Origin: Massilia sp.
GTDB lineage: Bacteria > Pseudomonadota > Gammaproteobacteria > Burkholderiales > Burkholderiaceae_D
Length of the DNA stretch: 47,982 bases
Direction of reading: 5' to 3'
NCBI GenBank assembly: GCA_025359245.1
Contig: JANYGW010000148.1
Span: forward strand, 1 to 47,982
In this document: piece by piece, positions 25,454-34,180 of the stretch
Numbering within the stretch: position 1 is the first letter of the stretch
Layout: each line of letters starts with the position of its first letter
The notes under the pieces: generated by a model
Told to the model about the DNA's origin: nothing
Seen by the model: only the letters and a program-made list of their open reading frames with translations
Database searches by the model: none
Program-made: the position numbers and the translations under genes

Positions 25454-26380
25454 TTACTGACCCTTCAGTGTGGACGCGAGAAACTCGTCGTAGTCGCGCA
25501 CATAATCGTTGGCATCGTATTTGTCAGAACACAGCGAAAGCAGGATCGCATCCGGGCTGTATTTATAGTGCACCCGCCACAGCTTGGGCGGGATGTGCAG
25601 GCCGATCGTCGGCGAGTCCAGCAGCACTTCGTCGCGCGTCGTGCCGTCGTCCAGCGCGACCGAGCAGCTGCCGCGCAGGCACACGAGGAATTCATGCAGC
25701 TGCAGGTGGGCATGCTCGCCCCGCACTTCGCGGCTGGGCACGTCGAAGACGACGAAAAAGCGGACCGGCGCAAACGGCAGGTGGTGGTCGATTTCGCCGA
25801 AGGTCAGCGCGCCGCGCATGTCCTCGATCAGCGGCATCCGATACAGCTTGGCGTCGCGCACGCCCAGCTCGCGCAGCAAGGGCAGCGCGACGTGCTGGTG
25901 CACGGCCGGTTCGGCATTGCCATAGCCGGTGATGCGGGCCGGGTTGCCGACCACGATCGCATTCGGCGGCACGTCGCGGGTCACCACCGCACCGGCCCCG
26001 ACCATCGCATTGGCGCCGATCGTCAGGCCGGGCAAGATGGTCGCATTGGCGCCGATCGAGGCGCCGCGCTTGACCAGCGTGCGTGGAAAACTGTCCGGAT
26101 ACTGCTTGCTGCGCGGAAAAGGGTCGTTCGTAAACGTCGCGTTCGGACCGACGAAGACATCGTTTTCCAAGGTCACGCCATCCCACAGCTGGACGCCGCA
26201 TTTGACCGTGACCCGGTCGCCGACCACCACATCGTTTTCGATGAACACATGATCGCAAATATTGCATTCGGCACCGATGCGCGCACCGGCCAGCACGTGA
26301 ACGAAGGCCCAGATGCGGGTATCCTTGCCGACCTGCGCGGTCTCGACGAGTGCCTGTGGATGTTGGTAGAAATCTGCCAT
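25454..26380 (-). CDS. Bifunctional sugar N-acyltransferase / dTDP-4-keto-6-deoxyglucose 3,4-ketoisomerase
   Basis: The protein has 308 residues in two parts. Residues 1-160 are a left-handed beta-helix with hexapeptide repeats ([20 protein letters not shown], quoted to twenty) and the [17 protein letters not shown] end typical of WxcM/FdtC acetyltransferases. Residues about 175-308 form a cupin of the FdtA/QdtA type ([46 protein letters not shown]). The same order of fused domains is known in WxcM of Xanthomonas and FdtD of Shewanella. Together with the aminotransferase it would turn dTDP-4-keto-6-deoxyglucose into a dTDP-3-acetamido-3,6-dideoxyhexose. Confidence 0.88.
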   Translation of the reverse strand: MADFYQHPQALVETAQVGKDTRIWAFVHVLAGARIGAECNICDHVFIENDVVVGDRVTVKCGVQLWDGVTLENDVFVGPNATFTNDPFPRSKQYPDSFPRTLVKRGASIGANATILPGLTIGANAMVGAGAVVTRDVPPNAIVVGNPARITGYGNAEPAVHQHVALPLLRELGVRDAKLYRMPLIEDMRGALTFGEIDHHLPFAPVRFFVVFDVPSREVRGEHAHLQLHEFLVCLRGSCSVALDDGTTRDEVLLDSPTIGLHIPPKLWRVHYKYSPDAILLSLCSDKYDANDYVRDYDEFLASTLKGQ

Positions 26381-26395
26381 GGTCGTCTGTGTGAG

Positions 26396-27904
26396 TCAAG
26401 AGGTCGATTGCGCGCCGCGGCCCAGCCGGCGCGCGAGCTCCGACAGGATGGCGGTCTCGGCGCTGTGGGCGGGGCGGCCGCTCAAGTGCCACAATATCAA
26501 TAGGAAAGAAACGTAGCAGAGTGTACCAGCAATCATATACGTCACCAGCGCGGCCAGCGGCGGAAAACCGCTGTGCAAGGCTGTGATTTGCTGCTCCAGC
26601 GCCAGGACCGCCAGGCCCATGCCGGCCGCGGCCAGCGCTGGCCGCCACAAGGTATTGAAGTAGGCCGCGGGACGCAGTTCGGTCAGCCTGAAAAAGACCA
26701 CATGCAAGGGAATCAGCACGATGATCGACATCACCAGATGGACCCAGGTCGCACCCAGTGTGCCGTAATGGATACTGGCCCAAAACATGGCCGGCAAATA
26801 AAACACCAGCATGGCGGCCGACAGCATCGTGTTCGCTTTCGGCTTGCCCAGCGCGATGATCACCAGGATCAGGTTCGATTGCAGCGAACTGGTCAGGCCG
26901 CACACGGTAAACAGTTGCAGCAGCGGCACCGCCGCCATCCATTTGTCGCCCAGCAGGACCTGGACCGCAAGGTCGGCCACGCACACCAGCCCGACGCACA
27001 CCGGCAGCGAGATCACGGCGATGAAGCGGAACACTTCGAGGAATTTTTCACGCAGCTTCGCCAGCTCGGCCGACAGCATCGCGTAGGCGGGAAACACGGC
27101 CCGGTTGATCGGCGCGATCACTTCGGTCGACGGCAGCGTCGCGATTTCGCTGGCGATGTTGTACAAGCCCAGGTCGCTGGCGCCGACGGTCCGCCCCAGG
27201 ATGAAGGCGTCGGACTTGTTTTGCAGAAACAGCACCAGGTTGGACAGGAACAGCCAGCGCGAAAAATGGAACAGGTCGCGCGTGGCGGCCAGCGACAGCC
27301 TGGGGCGGAACGGGTGCACGCGGTAGCTGATCATGACGGAAAACCATTTGCCAACTACGGTGCCGATGATCAGGGCCCAGTAGCTGCGAAACGCAAACGC
27401 GAGCCCGATCGTGACGGTGAACGACACCAGTTTCTTCGACAGCAGGAAGCGGAACTCGCGCCCGAAGTCGAGTTCCTTGCGAAAGGCGACAGTGCCGATA
27501 TTCTCGAAGCCCTGGGCCAGCGCACCGGCGGCCAGCACCATCAGGATGGTCGCCACGCGCGGCTCGCGGTAGAAATGCCCGGCCGGTATCGCCAGCACCA
27601 GCAGCATCAGCGCGGTCGCCACGCTGAAGATCACGCCGAACGTCCAGGCCGTGTCGTAATGGGTGCGCCCGGCATCCTGGCGCTGGATGATGGCGGTCTC
27701 GAAGCCGAACGCGCCCATCAGTTCCATCAGCGTGACGATCGTCATGGCCATCGCGACCAGGCCGAAATCGGCCGGGGTCAGCAGGCGCGCCAGGATCATG
27801 GTGCTGACGAAGCCGATGCTGCGTTCGGCCATCTTGAGGGCCATCATCAGCAGCGCGCCGCGCGCGACGTGGGCGCCGCCTGGTTGTTTTTTTGCTATGG
27901 ACAT
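26396..27904 (-). CDS. Lipopolysaccharide/exopolysaccharide flippase (Wzx-like, MOP superfamily)
   Basis: About 12-14 hydrophobic helices fill 502 residues, starting GALLMMALKMAERSIGFVST. This is the polysaccharide-synthesis (Polysacc_synt_3) pattern with ARLLTPADFGLVAMA and FQ/NKSDAFILGRTVGASDLGLYN motifs. I preferred the ATG at 27904. A GTG at 27940 is possible, and neither has a strong ribosome site. It should move undecaprenyl-linked units across the inner membrane. It is the first gene of the minus-strand run that continues through the fused acyltransferase, aminotransferase and two glycosyltransferases. Confidence 0.9.
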   Translation of the reverse strand: MSIAKKQPGGAHVARGALLMMALKMAERSIGFVSTMILARLLTPADFGLVAMAMTIVTLMELMGAFGFETAIIQRQDAGRTHYDTAWTFGVIFSVATALMLLVLAIPAGHFYREPRVATILMVLAAGALAQGFENIGTVAFRKELDFGREFRFLLSKKLVSFTVTIGLAFAFRSYWALIIGTVVGKWFSVMISYRVHPFRPRLSLAATRDLFHFSRWLFLSNLVLFLQNKSDAFILGRTVGASDLGLYNIASEIATLPSTEVIAPINRAVFPAYAMLSAELAKLREKFLEVFRFIAVISLPVCVGLVCVADLAVQVLLGDKWMAAVPLLQLFTVCGLTSSLQSNLILVIIALGKPKANTMLSAAMLVFYLPAMFWASIHYGTLGATWVHLVMSIIVLIPLHVVFFRLTELRPAAYFNTLWRPALAAAGMGLAVLALEQQITALHSGFPPLAALVTYMIAGTLCYVSFLLILWHLSGRPAHSAETAILSELARRLGRGAQSTS

Positions 27905-27954
27905 GACATTCGAAAAGAGACCCTGGCGCACCGGCGGCACAAAATGAAGTGCGT

Positions 27955-27982
27955 ATTTTAAGGCAAAAACTTCAAATGTGAA
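27955..27982 (-). promoter_or_regulatory. Promoter candidate for the flippase/dTDP-sugar operon
   Basis: TTCACA (27977-27982) and TAAAAT (27955-27960) on the minus strand are separated by 16 bases in an AT-rich stretch between two co-oriented operons. The predicted start lies about 45 bases before the flippase ATG. Confidence 0.45.
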
Positions 27983-28021
27983 AAAAATGATAACGAATTG
28001 AATTGCTGCAAAAAAAGGGCC

Positions 28022-29257
28022 TCAGACCAGCACTTCCACCGCCGGCGGATGGCCGAGGAAAGCGGCCGGGCTGGCGCTGATGCCATATGCGCCCGACTGG
28101 AACACCACCAGCAGGTCGCCGGGCCCGGCCTGCGCCAGCTCCATCTTGTCGGCCAGCAGGTCGAGCGGCGTGCACAAGGGTCCTACCGCCGACACCGATT
28201 CGCGTTCGCCGCCGGCCATCCGGTTGCCGATCGCGACCGGGTAATTCTTGCGGATCACCTGGCCGAAATTGCCCGACGCCGCCAGGTGGTGGTGCAGGCC
28301 GCCGTCGGTGACCAGGAACACCTGGCCGCGCGAGAGCTTGCGGTCGACCACGCGCGCCACGTACACGCCGGCCTCGCCGACCAGGTAGCGCCCCAGCTCG
28401 ATGGCCAGCTGCGCCTGCGGCAAGGCGGCCGCGACCTGCTGCTGCAATTGCGCCAGGTGGGCGCCGATGGGCGCGATGTCGAGCGCCTGCTCGCCCGGAA
28501 AATACGGAATCCCGAAGCCGCCGCCGATATTGAGCTGGCGCACCGGGGCCGGCGCGCCGGCCGCCAGCCGCAGCGCCAGTTCGACCGTGCGCGATTGCGC
28601 TTCCATGATGGCGTCGGCCTTGAGGCTTTGCGAGCCGCTGAAAATCTGGAAACCCAGCACGTCGATGCCGGCTGCGGCGGCCAGCACCAGCATGGCCGGC
28701 ACCAGTTCGGCGTCGATGCCGAACTGCTTGGCGCCGCCGCCCATCTTCATGCCCGAGGAGCGCAGCTCGAAATCGGGATTGACCCGCACCACCGCCGCCG
28801 CCTTGACACCGGTTTCCTGCGCCAGGCGCGCCAGGATCCGGATTTCGCGTTCCGATTCGATGTTCACGCACACGCCGGCGGCCAGCGCCTGGGCCAGTTC
28901 CGCCTCGGATTTGCCGGGGCCGGCGAAGCTGATGCGCGCGGCCGGCATGCCGGTGTCGAGCGCGACTTTCATTTCGCCGCCGGAAGCGACATCGAGGCCG
29001 TCGACCAGGCCCGCCATGTGCTGCACCAGCGCCGGCATCGGGTTGGCCTTGATCGAGTAGTGCAGCGCGATGCCGGCCGGCAGGTGGGCGCGCAGGTGCG
29101 CCACGCGCTCGGTCAGCAGCGCGCGGTCGTAGGCGTAGAACGGCGTGCTGCCGACGCGCTGCGCCAGCCGGGTCAGCGCGATGCCGCCCACTTGCAGGCA
29201 ATCGTCGACGACGGGGAACTGGGTCTGCGGTGCGTGCACCGGCTTGGGACTGCTCAT
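28022..29257 (-). CDS. PLP-dependent decarboxylase, exosortase A system-associated
   Basis: This 411-residue fold-type III enzyme is of the ornithine/diaminopimelate decarboxylase family. The PLP lysine is Lys70 in LHYSIKANP. The glycine loop is QLNIGGGFGIPYFPGE, and the dimer-partner Cys lies in AVGPLCTPLDLL. The exosortase-linked subgroup always occurs with the AMP ligase that precedes it here, with a four-base overlap. Substrate unknown; a carrier-bound or free amino acid seems likely. A run of seven T follows the stop on the minus strand, without a convincing hairpin. Confidence 0.9.
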   Translation of the reverse strand: MSSPKPVHAPQTQFPVVDDCLQVGGIALTRLAQRVGSTPFYAYDRALLTERVAHLRAHLPAGIALHYSIKANPMPALVQHMAGLVDGLDVASGGEMKVALDTGMPAARISFAGPGKSEAELAQALAAGVCVNIESEREIRILARLAQETGVKAAAVVRVNPDFELRSSGMKMGGGAKQFGIDAELVPAMLVLAAAAGIDVLGFQIFSGSQSLKADAIMEAQSRTVELALRLAAGAPAPVRQLNIGGGFGIPYFPGEQALDIAPIGAHLAQLQQQVAAALPQAQLAIELGRYLVGEAGVYVARVVDRKLSRGQVFLVTDGGLHHHLAASGNFGQVIRKNYPVAIGNRMAGGERESVSAVGPLCTPLDLLADKMELAQAGPGDLLVVFQSGAYGISASPAAFLGHPPAVEVLV

Positions 29258-30831
29258 GGTGTCGGGCTTTCAAACAGCGTGGAATAGGATTGCTGGAGCA
29301 GCTTGCGGTCGATCTTGCCGTTTGGGTTGCGCGGAAACGCCTCGCTGCGGATGTCGACATGGGCCGGCACCATGTAGGCGGGCAGGCGGCGCTGGCATTC
29401 CTTGAGCAGCAGCGCCGGCGCCACCGGCTCGCCCGCGCGCGCGACGGCCAGCAGCACGATCGCCTGGCCCAGCACCGGGTGCGCGACGCCGAAGGCCGCC
29501 ACTTCGGCCACCAGCTGCGTGGCATGCACGGCTTCCTCGATTTCGGTCGGGCTGATGCGGTAGCCGGAGACCTTGATCATGTCGTCGCTGCGTCCGATGA
29601 AGTACAGGAAGCCGTCGGCATCGCGGCGCACGGTGTCGCCCGACCAGACCGCGATCTCGGGCAGCGGCAGGCCCGGATCCTGGCCCGGCGCCGGGCGGAA
29701 GCGTTCGGCCGTCTTGGCCGCATCGTTCCAGTAGCCGAGCGCCACCAGCGCGCCGCGGTGCACCAGCTCGCCCGGCTCGCCGGCGTCGCACAGCGTGCCG
29801 TCGGGGCGTACCACCAGCACTTCGGCGTTCGGGATTGCGCGCCCCATCGAATCGGGACGGCGCTCAAGCTCCGACGGCGGCAGATAAGTCGAGCGGAACG
29901 CTTCGGTCAGCCCGTACATCAGGTACAGGCTGGCGTTCGGCAGCGCAGCGCCCAGCGCCGCCACAGCCGGCAGCGGCATCGCACCGCCGCTATTGGTCAG
30001 GTAGCGCAAGCTGCAATCGGCCGGCCACGCCAGCTGCGCCAGCTGAATCCACAGCGGCGGCACCGCGGCCAGGCCGGTGATGGCCTCGTCGGCGACCGCC
30101 TTGACGATATCGCGCGGGAACAGATAGTTGATCAGCACCACGCAGGCGCCGGCGTGAAAGGCACTGGTCAGCTGCGACAGGCCGTAGTCGAAGCTGAGCG
30201 GCAGCACCGCCAGTACACGGTCCTCCGGCTCCAGTTCCAGGTAGTCGGCCACGCTGATGGCGCCGGCCGTCATGTTCCGGTGCGACAGCACCACGCCCTT
30301 CGGACTGCCGGTGCTGCCCGAGGTGTACAGGATGGCGGCCATGTCGGTGTCGATGACGCGCTGCGGCTCGCGGTCGACTGGTGGGTTGGCCCATGCCTGC
30401 ACGTTGACGCCGGCGATATGGGGCAGTTCGGCGCTGGCGCCGACCACCAGCACGGTATGCAGGTCGGCGCAGCCGGGCAGCACCTGGACCAGCTGGCGCA
30501 GGCGCTCGACCGAGGTGACCAGGATCCGGACGTTGCAGTCGGCCAGGATGTAGGCCACCTGTTCCGGCTTGAGCAGCGGGTTGACCGGCACGAACACGGC
30601 GCCGGCAGCGGTCGCGCCGAAGCAGGCGGCCACGTTCTCGATGCGCTTTTCCAGGTACACGGCGACCCGCTCGGCGCGTCCGATGCCGGCGCCAAGGAAC
30701 ACCTGCGCGGCATCGCTGACCGCCTGCGCCAGGGCCGCGTAATCGAGCCGCTGCGCGCCGTAAGCGAGCGCCTGGGCGCACGGCGTGCGGCGCGCCGCAT
30801 GGAAAATGAAGTCGTGAACCAGCTCGCTCAT
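29254..30831 (-). CDS. Acyl-CoA ligase (AMP-forming), exosortase A system-associated
   Basis: The protein has 525 residues. The adenylate-forming core shows TSGSTGSPKG at 170-179, the A5-type YGLTEAFRST, the A7/A8 pair SGDTVRRDADGFLYFIGR and MIKVSGYRISPTEIE, and the closing lysine in NPNGKIDRK. It should adenylate a carboxylic or amino acid and load it onto CoA or the acyl carrier protein encoded at 33138. An AGG precedes the ATG by five bases. The promoter overlaps that of the divergent gene at 30933. Confidence 0.9.
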   Translation of the reverse strand: MSELVHDFIFHAARRTPCAQALAYGAQRLDYAALAQAVSDAAQVFLGAGIGRAERVAVYLEKRIENVAACFGATAAGAVFVPVNPLLKPEQVAYILADCNVRILVTSVERLRQLVQVLPGCADLHTVLVVGASAELPHIAGVNVQAWANPPVDREPQRVIDTDMAAILYTSGSTGSPKGVVLSHRNMTAGAISVADYLELEPEDRVLAVLPLSFDYGLSQLTSAFHAGACVVLINYLFPRDIVKAVADEAITGLAAVPPLWIQLAQLAWPADCSLRYLTNSGGAMPLPAVAALGAALPNASLYLMYGLTEAFRSTYLPPSELERRPDSMGRAIPNAEVLVVRPDGTLCDAGEPGELVHRGALVALGYWNDAAKTAERFRPAPGQDPGLPLPEIAVWSGDTVRRDADGFLYFIGRSDDMIKVSGYRISPTEIEEAVHATQLVAEVAAFGVAHPVLGQAIVLLAVARAGEPVAPALLLKECQRRLPAYMVPAHVDIRSEAFPRNPNGKIDRKLLQQSYSTLFESPTP

Positions 30832-30877
30832 TAAAACCTTTTTATTCAGGCGCCGCGCGGGCGCACGAGAGGCTGCA

Positions 30878-30905
30878 ATCTTAACAGTTTCTTACCCTCG
30901 ACCAA
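30878..30905 (-). promoter_or_regulatory. Promoter candidate for the ligase/decarboxylase operon
   Basis: TTGGTC (30900-30905) and TAAGAT (30878-30883) on the minus strand have a 16-base spacer. The leader to the ATG at 30831 would be about 40 bases. Confidence 0.45.
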
Positions 30906-30927
30906 CCGGCCCCGCACCGTTTATACT
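30898..30927 (+). promoter_or_regulatory. Promoter candidate for the aminotransferase/ACP operon
   Basis: TCGACC and TATACT are 18 bases apart. A start about seven bases after TATACT would fall at or next to the ATG codons at 30933 and 30939, so the message may be leaderless or nearly so. The site overlaps the divergent promoter. Confidence 0.35.
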
Positions 30928-30932
30928 CAATC

Positions 30933-32114
30933 ATGCTCATGACGAATGATATCAAACCGCCAGGCCGTCCCCGGGTGCCGCTGGCGCCCGTGCTGTCGCG
31001 TTCTTCATTCGCCGCCTGGGCCGGCGCGCGCCCCGCTTCGGTGCTCGATGCGGGCGCCGTGCGCCAGGTCACCAGCGGACGCATCGCCATCGCGCTGGCC
31101 CTGCGCGAAATGGGCATCGGCGCCGGCGACGGCGTGCTGGTGCCGGCCTACCACAGCATGTCGATGATCCCGCCGGTGCTCGCCTGCGGCGCGCGGCCGC
31201 TGTTCTACAAGATCGGGCCGGACGCGGCGCCCGACCTGGCCGACATCGCCGCCAGGCTCGATGGTTCGGTCAAAGCCATCATGGTCACCAGCTATTTCGG
31301 CTTTCCGCAGGCGCTGGACCAGTTGCGTGCGTTTTGCGACAGCCACGGCCTGCAACTGCTGGAAGACTGCGCGCACTGCTTTTTCGGCCAACATGCGGGC
31401 AAGCCGGTCGGTTCCTGGGGCGACTACGCAATCGCCAGCAGCATGAAGTTTTTTCCGATCTACGAAGGCGGCTGCCTGGTGTCGGCGCGCCACGCATTGA
31501 GCACGCCGCAGCCGGTATCGGCCGGCGCCGGCTTCGAAGGCAAGGCCGCCCTGAATGCGCTGGAAAACAGTTTCGCCTACGGCCGCCTGCCGCTGGTGCG
31601 CGCCGCGCTGTGGCTGCCGATGCAGCTCAAGGCGCTGCTGTGGCGATTGCTCAAGCGCGGCGGCGCGCCGGAACTGGCGCCATCGTCGTCCGACAGCAGT
31701 TTCGAATTCGACCCGCGCTGGCTGGACAAACGCAGCTCGCTGTTTTCGCGGCTGGTCATGCAGCACGCCGCGCATGCGCGCATCGTCGCGCTGCGCCGCG
31801 CGCACTACCTGCAACTGGAACAATCGCTGGCCGGCCTGCCCGGCTGCCGGCCGCTGTTCGCCCGCCTGCCCGACGGCGCCTGTCCGTGGCTGTTCCCGCT
31901 GCTGGTGGACTTGCCGGAGCCGCTGTTCGAGCGCCTGTACAAGGCCGGCGTACCGCTCACCCGCTTTGCCGAAACGCTGTGGCCAGGCGCCGAAATATGC
32001 GCCAACAGCATCCATTTTTCGCGCCACGTGCTCGCATTTCCCTGCCACCAGGAGCTGCGCGCCGATGAACTGGCGTGGATGGCGGCCACGATCCGCGAGG
32101 CGCTGGCAACATGA
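30933..32114 (+). CDS. DegT/DnrJ/EryC1/StrS family aminotransferase
   Basis: The protein has 393 residues (392 or 391 if the ATG at 30939 is used). LLEDCAH (143-149) and SSMKFFPIYEGG with Lys172 fit the PLP site, although the lysine neighbourhood differs from typical sugar aminotransferases (FYPGKNL-type). It belongs to a divergent subgroup found in exosortase loci. Substrate uncertain: it may aminate a sugar or make the amino acid handled by the ligase. It overlaps the next gene by four bases. Confidence 0.82.
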   Translation: MLMTNDIKPPGRPRVPLAPVLSRSSFAAWAGARPASVLDAGAVRQVTSGRIAIALALREMGIGAGDGVLVPAYHSMSMIPPVLACGARPLFYKIGPDAAPDLADIAARLDGSVKAIMVTSYFGFPQALDQLRAFCDSHGLQLLEDCAHCFFGQHAGKPVGSWGDYAIASSMKFFPIYEGGCLVSARHALSTPQPVSAGAGFEGKAALNALENSFAYGRLPLVRAALWLPMQLKALLWRLLKRGGAPELAPSSSDSSFEFDPRWLDKRSSLFSRLVMQHAAHARIVALRRAHYLQLEQSLAGLPGCRPLFARLPDGACPWLFPLLVDLPEPLFERLYKAGVPLTRFAETLWPGAEICANSIHFSRHVLAFPCHQELRADELAWMAATIREALAT

Positions 32115-33148
32115 AATGGTCCTTGATCCCGGCGCGCGACTTTCCCGCAATGGCCGCGCGCTGGAGCGAGCTGCATGCGCGCTGCCAGGCCTCGCCGATG
32201 CTGGCCGTCGAATTCGTGCAGCCCTTGCTGGCCGCGTTCGCCGACGGCCGCGAGCACCTGGCCAGCTGCGAGCATGACGGGCGCACGGTGGCGATGGCGC
32301 TGGTGGTGCCGGCCGGATCCGCCTCCTGGGCCAGCTTCCAGCCGGCGCAGGCGCCGATCGGCCTGTGGCTGCAGGAACCCGACATCGAGATGGGGGCGCT
32401 GCTGGCGGCGCTGATGCCCGCCCTGCCCGGCATGCCGCTGGTATTCGGCCTGACCCAGATGGATCCCGCCCTGCTGGCGCGCCCCGGCGCGCTGCGCACG
32501 CTGGACTACATCGCCACCGCCAGGATCACGCTGGCTGGCAGCTTCGAGGACTATTGGAATGCGCGCGGCAAGAACCTACGCAGCAATTTGAAAAAACAGC
32601 GCGCCCGGCTCGACAAGGAAGGCGTGGCGCTGCGCCTGCAGGTCAGCCGCGCGAGCGCCGATGTCGCCGCCGCAGTGGCCGACTACGGACGCCTCGAAAG
32701 CGCCGGCTGGAAGGCCGGCGGCGGCACCGCCGTGGACGCCGCCAACGCGCAAGGCCAGTTCTACCGCGCCATGCTGGAAGGCTTCTGCCGGCGCGGCGCG
32801 GGCAGCATCTACCGCTACTGGTTCAACGACCAACTGGTCGCCATGGACCTGTGCATCGAGGACGGGCAGCAGATCATCGTGCTCAAGACGACCTACGACG
32901 AGAGCGTCCCGGGCAACCTGTCGCCGACCCTGCTGATGCGCGAAGAAGCGGTGCGCCAGCTGTTCGACGGGCAGCGCTTCGAGCGGCTCGAATTCTACGG
33001 CAAGGTGATGGAGTGGCATACGCGCTGGACGGATGAAGTGCGCACTCTGTACCATGTCAACTATTACCGCTGGCCGGCGCTGGGCCGCCTGCATGCGCTG
33101 TGGCAGTCGCGCCGCTCCCGTCCCCTGAAAGAAGACCATGTACCTTGA
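32111..33148 (+). CDS. FemAB/GNAT-like acyltransferase
   Basis: This 345-residue protein starts in an ATGA overlap. The second half shows the acetyltransferase-6 (BioF2-like) pattern: FEDYWNARGKNLRSNLKKQR, GRLESAGWKAGGGTA, and FERLEFYGKVMEWHTRWTDE. It resembles the FemAB-like gene at 10701 in architecture but not closely in sequence. The gene overlaps the acyl carrier protein gene by 11 bases, so a carrier-bound acyl donor is a natural guess. Confidence 0.82.
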   Translation: MKWSLIPARDFPAMAARWSELHARCQASPMLAVEFVQPLLAAFADGREHLASCEHDGRTVAMALVVPAGSASWASFQPAQAPIGLWLQEPDIEMGALLAALMPALPGMPLVFGLTQMDPALLARPGALRTLDYIATARITLAGSFEDYWNARGKNLRSNLKKQRARLDKEGVALRLQVSRASADVAAAVADYGRLESAGWKAGGGTAVDAANAQGQFYRAMLEGFCRRGAGSIYRYWFNDQLVAMDLCIEDGQQIIVLKTTYDESVPGNLSPTLLMREEAVRQLFDGQRFERLEFYGKVMEWHTRWTDEVRTLYHVNYYRWPALGRLHALWQSRRSRPLKEDHVP

Positions 33149-33383
33149 CGACGTAAAACAGATCCTGACCGATGTCCTCAGCCTGGGAGAGGCGGGCCGC
33201 GCGCTGGACGCCGCTTCGCCCCTGCTCGGCGCGCTTCCCGAACTCGATTCGATGGCCGTGGTGAACCTGATCACCGCGCTCGAAGAGCACTTCGGCATCA
33301 CGGTCGAAGACGACGAAATCAGCGCCGACACCTTCGCCACGCTGGGCGGCCTGGCGGCCTTCGTGGCGCACAAGCTGGCGTGA
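33138..33383 (+). CDS. Acyl carrier protein
   Basis: This 81-residue acidic helical protein has the phosphopantetheine site LPELDSMAVV with Ser38. It lies between an acyltransferase and two hydrolases and overlaps both neighbours, so it belongs to this module rather than to fatty-acid synthesis. It probably holds the acyl or aminoacyl group activated by the ligase at 29254. Confidence 0.9.
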   Translation: MYLDDVKQILTDVLSLGEAGRALDAASPLLGALPELDSMAVVNLITALEEHFGITVEDDEISADTFATLGGLAAFVAHKLA

Positions 33384-34180
33384 CGATGCCGGCCGAGGCG
33401 TTCTTCCTTGCCACGCCGCTGGGAGCGCGCTACTGCCTGTTCCATGCGCCGCAGGGAGCATGCCGCGGCGCGCTGGTGTACGTCCATCCGTTTGCCGAAG
33501 AAATGAACAAGTCGCGCCGCATGGCTGCCGTGCAGGCGCGCGCGCTGGCCGCGCTTGGCTACGGCGTGCTGCAGATCGACCTGGCCGGATGCGGCGACAG
33601 CGAAGGCGACTTCGGCGACGCGCGCTGGGAACACTGGAAGGCCGACCTGGGCGCCGCCAGCGCCTGGCTGCAACAGCGCCTGGATCGGCCGGCAGGACTG
33701 TGGGGCTTGCGCCTGGGCGCCCTGCTGGCGCTCGACTATGCGCGCGGCGCGCCGGTCGCGCACTTGCTGCTGTGGCAGCCGGTGCTGCAGGGCGCCGCTT
33801 TCCTGACCCAGTTCCTGCGCCTGCGCGTGGCCGGCGACATGCTCGACGCCAGCGAGGCGGCAAGCGGCGGCACCAAACAATTGCGCGCGCAGCTGCAGGC
33901 GGGCGAAGCGCTCGAGATCGCCGGCTATACGCTGGCGCCGCAGCTGGCCGCCAGCATCGACGCGCTCGATGCTGCGCAGCTGGCGCCCTCCTGCCCCACG
34001 CACTGGATTGAAATCGTGGCGGCACAAGAGCGCCCGTTGCCGCCGGCCGCAACGCGGATTGCCACCGTCTGGTCGCAGCAGCTGCAAAAGGTCGTTTGCG
34101 CGCCGTTCTGGAGCACCCAGGAGATTGCTGAATCGCCGCAACTTGTGGCGGCCACCTGCGCGCTGTTGCGACATGATTGA
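33380..34180 (+). CDS. Exosortase A-associated hydrolase 2 (alpha/beta fold)
   Basis: This 266-residue protein starts at a GTG overlapping the ACP stop; an ATG at 33386 is possible. VYVHPFAEEMNKSRR and DLAGCGDSEGDF mark the alpha/beta hydrolase strand-loop regions. The nucleophile elbow reads GLRLGA, with Arg111 where Ser is usual. The position suggests thioester or ester handling for the ACP, but the missing nucleophile leaves catalytic activity in doubt. Confidence 0.88.
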   Translation: MTMPAEAFFLATPLGARYCLFHAPQGACRGALVYVHPFAEEMNKSRRMAAVQARALAALGYGVLQIDLAGCGDSEGDFGDARWEHWKADLGAASAWLQQRLDRPAGLWGLRLGALLALDYARGAPVAHLLLWQPVLQGAAFLTQFLRLRVAGDMLDASEAASGGTKQLRAQLQAGEALEIAGYTLAPQLAASIDALDAAQLAPSCPTHWIEIVAAQERPLPPAATRIATVWSQQLQKVVCAPFWSTQEIAESPQLVAATCALLRHD

